A DNA stretch of 8,479 bases. Origin: Hyphomicrobiaceae bacterium. Its GTDB lineage: Bacteria; Pseudomonadota; Alphaproteobacteria; Rhizobiales; HXMU1428-3. The stretch spans positions 1 to 8,479 of the forward strand of contig JANQQH010000495.1 of the NCBI GenBank assembly GCA_028285025.1, in the 5' to 3' direction. The notes under the pieces are model-generated. The model worked only from the letters and a program-made list of their open reading frames with translations, ran no database searches and was not told where the DNA came from. Below, one piece after another: positions 5,898 to 8,479 of the stretch (positions are counted from its first letter, which is position 1; every line of letters starts with the position of its first letter). The position numbers and the translations under genes were made by a program.

Positions 5898-5925
5898 TCA
5901 CAAATAAGTTTTAATCTATTTGTGA
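5898..5925. promoter_or_regulatory. Perfect 9-base inverted repeat before the YdjM-family start
   Basis: tcacaaata (5898-5906) and tatttgtga (5917-5925) flank a 10-base spacer. The repeat ends one base before the GAGAAG ribosome binding site (5927-5932) and nine bases before the ATG at 5935. It could be an operator or a leader hairpin affecting translation. Confidence 0.55.
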
Positions 5926-5934
5926 TGAGAAGTA

Positions 5935-6942
5935 ATGGATACAATTACACAGTTTGCATTAGGGGCAAGTGTTGCCGGTGTTGGGCTTGGACCGCGGCTA
6001 GGGTGGCGAGCTATTTTGGTTGGCGGGGCCATTGCAACATTGCCAGACCTTGATAGTTTTATTCCCTATGACTCACCTCTTGATAAGATGACCTATCATC
6101 GTGGATTTACCCATTCTGTACTTGTGCAAACGGTGATCAGCCCTTTTCTTAGCGCTGGTTTAATTGCTTTTTTTAAAAACAGCTCTCTTTCATGGCAACG
6201 GACTTGGCTCACTGTTTGGCTGTGCCTGATAACGCATAGTTTGCTTGATAGCCTGACAACTTATGGCACGCAATTGTTTTGGCCGTTTAATGTTGGATCG
6301 CCAGTTGCTTTTTCCAGTGTGTTTATTATTGATCCGTTTTATACTATCTTATTGATTATTGGGATTATTGGCTTTTTAAGCTTGGCTAAAAAGCGTCTTA
6401 CAAAGGCCGTAAAATTTTGTGCGGTGTTTTTGGGGGTATCGACTTTTTATCTGGGCTTGGGCATGAGTGCGCATTTGATGGTGCAATCAAGAGCAATGGC
6501 GCTGCCCCAATTGGAGGGTACGAAAATTCATGTGCAGCCAACCCCGTTTAATATTCTTTATTGGCAGGTTTTGGCGATTAACGACAAGCAAACATTTGTT
6601 GGCGTCACAAGTGTTTTGCGCACCTGCCCGCTTATTGATTTTAAAACCTATGAGCGCTTTGCTTCCCCTTTGCCTTTTCAAACCCTGATCCCTAAGGACG
6701 TGAAACGATTTGAGTGGTTTACTGATGGGTTTTATTCTTATCAGTTAACTGACACAGGTATTTTAATTTCAGATTTACGCATTGGATTTGCGCCAGCTTA
6801 CCCGTTTACATTTCAATTTGCGCGCAAATCTGAGCAGGGATATGTTTTGCAAAAAGCAAAGCGTGTGCGCCAATCACAACGTAGTTTGGCTTATTTGCAA
6901 TCTTTGTATCACTTGGCACAAAAAGTCCCTGACGGGTGTTGA
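5935..6942 (+). CDS. YdjM-family inner-membrane metal-dependent hydrolase
   Basis: A 335-residue membrane protein of the YdjM/COG1988 (DUF457) type. The N-terminal half carries the family's metal-ligand motifs: PDLDSF at 37-42 (Asp38, Asp40), YHRGFTHS at 54-61 (His55, His60) and THSLLDSLTTYGTQL from 100 (His101, Asp105). Hydrophobic segments at about 62-80, 92-108, 127-148 and 158-182 are probable membrane helices, with the C-terminal 150 residues a soluble domain rich in aromatic residues and beta strands (ILYWQVLAI, FEWFTDGFYSYQL). The true substrate of this family is not established; E. coli YdjM is LexA-regulated, but I see no LexA box here. The start has GAGAAG close in front. It may be transcribed from its own promoter, since an inverted repeat separates it from the transducer gene. 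Confidence 0.9.
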   Translation: MDTITQFALGASVAGVGLGPRLGWRAILVGGAIATLPDLDSFIPYDSPLDKMTYHRGFTHSVLVQTVISPFLSAGLIAFFKNSSLSWQRTWLTVWLCLITHSLLDSLTTYGTQLFWPFNVGSPVAFSSVFIIDPFYTILLIIGIIGFLSLAKKRLTKAVKFCAVFLGVSTFYLGLGMSAHLMVQSRAMALPQLEGTKIHVQPTPFNILYWQVLAINDKQTFVGVTSVLRTCPLIDFKTYERFASPLPFQTLIPKDVKRFEWFTDGFYSYQLTDTGILISDLRIGFAPAYPFTFQFARKSEQGYVLQKAKRVRQSQRSLAYLQSLYHLAQKVPDGC

Positions 6943-6958
6943 GCCGAATGATTATAAC

Positions 6959-6988
6959 TTGTCATTGGGGTGTCATCTTATTTATTAT
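6959..6988 (+). promoter_or_regulatory. Probable promoter of tRNA-Arg
   Basis: TTGTCA (6959-6964) and TATTAT (6983-6988), each one base off consensus, are 18 bases apart and give a start about 27 bases before the tRNA. A second pair, TTGATT (6988-6993) and TTTAAT (7011-7016), spaced 17, would start at the tRNA itself and is less likely. Confidence 0.5.
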
Positions 6989-7021
6989 TGATTGTGTAAT
7001 GGATGCTTTTTTTAATTTTAC

Positions 7022-7098
7022 CTCCCCGTAGCTCAGTTGGATAGAGCATCAGATTCCTAATCTGAGGGTCACAGGTTCGAATCCTGTCGGGGAGGCCA
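7022..7098 (+). tRNA. tRNA-Arg, anticodon CCT
   Basis: A complete cloverleaf of 77 bases with encoded CCA. Acceptor ctccccg (7022-7028) pairs with cggggag (7088-7094), G7095 is the discriminator and CCA is 7096-7098. The D arm is gctc...gagc. The anticodon stem tcaga/tctga encloses loop ttcctaa, so the anticodon is CCT, reading AGG. The T arm is acagg-ttcgaat-cctgt. A T6 run at about 7102-7107 after the gene probably ends transcription. I found no copy of the tRNA 3' end elsewhere in the window, so there is no sign of an integrated element. Confidence 0.98.
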
Positions 7099-7177
7099 GC
7101 CTTTTTTCAGAGTTCTTCTTATATAAAATTGAGTACAAAAATAGCTCCCTTTTTTCACTCCCATTTTTAGACTTATT

Positions 7178-7194
7178 CTTATAATAATTCTAAA
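7178..7194. promoter_or_regulatory. Irr-box (ICE)-like site overlapping a perfect -10 hexamer
   Basis: CTTATAA-TAA-TTCTAAA matches the iron control element pattern TTTAGAA-N3-TTCTAAA at 12 of 14 positions. It covers TATAAT at 7180-7185, so binding would block a promoter there. No matching -35 is seen at the usual distance. The downstream imelysin gene belongs to an iron-linked family, which makes iron control plausible; the AT-rich setting raises the chance of coincidence. Confidence 0.4.
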
Positions 7195-7256
7195 CTATTG
7201 GTTTTATTTACTTTTTTATTGACGCCTGAGTTTTTGTTTGTTTATCTCTTACCAGC

Positions 7257-7308
7257 GTTCGTTTTTAACGAGCAAATTTTAGTCTGATTACGGGACCTTG
7301 AACCCCGT
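7257..7308 (+). promoter_or_regulatory. Two short hairpins ahead of the small ORF
   Basis: gttcgtt (7257-7263) pairs with aacgagc (7267-7273) over a TTT loop, with one G-T pair. acggg (7290-7294) pairs with cccgt (7304-7308) over 9 bases, ending 5 bases before the GGAG of the small ORF. They could form a structured leader. Confidence 0.35.
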
Positions 7309-7323
7309 TTATTGGAGAAGAAA

Positions 7324-7482
7324 ATGACTGGTTTATTCCCTTGCGTCTGCACGCTTTCTTATAGGCTTTTCAACTATCTTGATGCTTCTGATTTATCGTC
7401 TTTGAGCGAACTCAGACAGTTTCGTTTTCCTTTTTATATTATGTCCTTTCTTGATCACGGTTGCTTTTCTCAGCGATCCTAG
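7324..7482 (+). CDS. Possible small protein of 52 residues
   Basis: ATG at 7324 follows GGAG (7314-7317) at the ideal distance of 6 bases, one of the best ribosome binding sites in the window. The product begins MTGLFPCVCTLSYRLFNYLD and ends in CFSQRS. It is rich in Phe, Leu and Ser, has three Cys and no Lys, which is odd for a gene in this AT-rich genome and suggests chance reading of T-rich DNA. It could be a real small protein or a leader peptide for the downstream cysteine-rich and imelysin genes. I recognise no family. Confidence 0.38.
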   Translation: MTGLFPCVCTLSYRLFNYLDASDLSSLSELRQFRFPFYIMSFLDHGCFSQRS

Positions 7483-7592
7483 AGCTTTTTTCTCTTAACC
7501 TTTTGGGACTGGGTTGATTTTTCCAATAGAGCAAAAAATAGCCTGTTTTAAAACGATGAAAAAACCCAAGATTTTTCAAGGACACTTGGACA

Positions 7593-8222
7593 ATGGTAAA
7601 ACGAATTAATTTTATTTTAGACCTTCACCCAGATAAAGAACGACTTTTATCTGAAAAGCAAAGCTGGAATGATGCGCCAATTTTGAATGGCTGTGATGAC
7701 TGTCCGGCAGACTTTTTTCCCTATTCTTCGACTGACCAGAGAAGCAACGGGTCTAATGACCTTACCTCGGGTCCTGCATGGATGGTGGGCATGGGGTTTC
7801 GATGTTGGGTTCGGGGAACACAAACCCATGACACGCGTTTTTTTGATGTGTGTAGTCGGCAATACATACAACATTTTGGATTGAAAGATGGGATCGTTCT
7901 GACCACTAAGTTGGGACATTGGGTCGATACGCTTGATAAGTTTAAATCACGCCCCCTTTCAATTCACCAACATCAGGCCCTTGGCTTTAATTTTGATGAA
8001 GTGATTGCCATTTCAATGATTGCCGCTTGCCAACATGCTGAATGTCCAGCACTGCAAGCTTGCCTTTATGCTTTAACGCAAGCAGCTGATTTAGAACGCC
8101 CGCAACAAGCCGCGCAAGATTTTGCCGATGGCTTGATCGACGCTGGGCAAATTTTAAGTCCGGCCTCAATTGCCATGCCGCTCAAAGCAATGGCTTTAGA
8201 GGGCACAAGTTTAACTCACTAA
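7593..8222 (+). CDS. Unrecognised cysteine-rich protein upstream of imelysin
   Basis: A 209-residue protein without signal peptide or membrane segment. It has seven cysteines: Cys34 and Cys37 in GCDDCPADFFPYSSTDQRSN, Cys71 in a motif-like GPAWMVGMGFRCWVRG (60-75), Cys87 in FFDVCSRQY, and Cys146-x4-Cys151-x5-Cys157 in a helical 'ISMIAACQHAECPALQACLYAL'. Paired cysteines, His94, His109 and His148 would suit a metal or Fe-S site, but no known ligand signature fits. The dense, well-ordered motifs suggest a real conserved family that I cannot name. AAGGA at 7578-7582 is the likely Shine-Dalgarno, 10 bases before the ATG. The imelysin gene follows by 38 bases with no terminator, so the two are probably one operon, perhaps in iron handling. 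Confidence 0.85.
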   Translation: MVKRINFILDLHPDKERLLSEKQSWNDAPILNGCDDCPADFFPYSSTDQRSNGSNDLTSGPAWMVGMGFRCWVRGTQTHDTRFFDVCSRQYIQHFGLKDGIVLTTKLGHWVDTLDKFKSRPLSIHQHQALGFNFDEVIAISMIAACQHAECPALQACLYALTQAADLERPQQAAQDFADGLIDAGQILSPASIAMPLKAMALEGTSLTH

Positions 8223-8260
8223 TTTTAAATAAACTTTATATCAGTAAAGAGGAGATCTCG

Positions 8261-8479
8261 ATGTATTTAAAAAAACATTTAACGGCACTGTGTGCCTTTA
8301 CCCTTTTGGTCGGGACGCATGCGGGCCCTGTTACGGCGGCAGAGCCTAAGGTCAAAGATATTGTCAATACTTATGCCGATATTGCACAAGCGACCTATGA
8401 AGATTCTTTGAGCACAGCTAAAAAGATGAAAGGCGCAATTGACGCTTTTTTGAAAACACCCAATGCTAAAACACTTGAA
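8261..8479 (+). CDS. Imelysin-family (M75, IrpA-like) periplasmic protein, 3' end outside window
   Basis: The first 73 residues are present. Residues 1-27 are a signal peptide (basic start, LTALCAFTLLVG, cleavage after TAA). The mature start, EPKVKDIVNTYADIAQATYEDSLSTAKKMKGAIDAFLKTPNAKTLE in pieces, matches the first helices of imelysins: the 'Y-A-D-I-A-x-A-x-Y-E-D-S-L-x-T-A' segment is characteristic. The GxHxxE motif of the family lies beyond the window. Imelysins are helical periplasmic or outer-membrane proteins, often iron-regulated and next to iron or heme genes; their function is inferred to be iron uptake or binding rather than proteolysis. AGAGGAG (8248-8254), 6 bases before the ATG, is an excellent Shine-Dalgarno. 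Confidence 0.9.
   Translation, partial: MYLKKHLTALCAFTLLVGTHAGPVTAAEPKVKDIVNTYADIAQATYEDSLSTAKKMKGAIDAFLKTPNAKTLE

Larger units (their letters stand above)
7099..7592. other. 494-base T-rich region between tRNA-Arg and the cysteine-rich gene
   Basis: It contains an Irr-box-like site on a -10 hexamer (7178-7194), two short hairpins (7257-7273 and 7290-7308) and a 52-codon small ORF (7324-7482). The last 110 bases, up to the start at 7593, show no further structure I can support. If transcription starts near 7192, the downstream genes have a leader of about 400 bases. Confidence 0.6.

Noticed and set aside
7022..7098. tRNA-Arg as an integration site for a mobile element
   Set aside because: No repeat of the tRNA 3' end, no integrase and no mobility gene are found within the window; the downstream genes look like a normal operon.

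Overview
The window looks like chromosomal DNA from an AT-rich, motile alphaproteobacterium. The best evidence is the run helicase 3' end, S4-domain RNA-binding protein, FdxA-type 7Fe ferredoxin, CarD, a gene order I know from Rhizobiales and Rhodospirillales. A palindromic repeat of a type common between alphaproteobacterial genes, an Aer-like PAS protein and a chemotaxis transducer agree with this. The sequence does not let me name a genus. I see no transposase, integrase, phage gene or CRISPR array.

Layout: 1-220 is the basic C-terminal tail of a helicase, overlapping by ATGA an S4-domain protein (217-612). A 217-base gap with two interleaved perfect inverted repeats leads to fdxA (830-1168), with a likely terminator at its stop codon. 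Next is a secreted protein (1274-1771) built from two copies of a six-cysteine module. A 657-base AT-rich gap with two palindromes precedes carD (2429-3013), which ends in a strong intrinsic terminator. Positions 3101-3198 hold a cluster of palindromic repeats that runs into the stop codon of a minus-strand, secreted nuclease-fold protein (3197-3991) whose catalytic residues appear to be lost.

Divergent from it are a FAD-type PAS protein closely resembling the sensor domain of Aer (4080-4631) and a soluble chemotaxis transducer (4668-5828); together they look like Aer split into two genes. An FNR-type half-palindromic box lies in the 88-base divergent promoter region, which fits a redox theme. 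A YdjM-family membrane metal-dependent hydrolase (5935-6942) and tRNA-Arg(CCT) (7022-7098) follow.

The last part begins with a 494-base leader region holding an Irr-box-like site over a perfect -10 hexamer and a 52-codon small ORF with a good Shine-Dalgarno. It leads to an unrecognised cysteine-rich protein (7593-8222) and, 38 bases on, the start of an imelysin-family (M75, IrpA-like) periplasmic protein cut off by the window end. Taken together this suggests an iron-responsive envelope operon.

The best candidates for something not yet described are the duplicated CX3C/CXC secreted protein, the cysteine-rich partner of imelysin, the interleaved repeats before fdxA, and the two-gene aerotaxis-like receptor under a possible FNR box.
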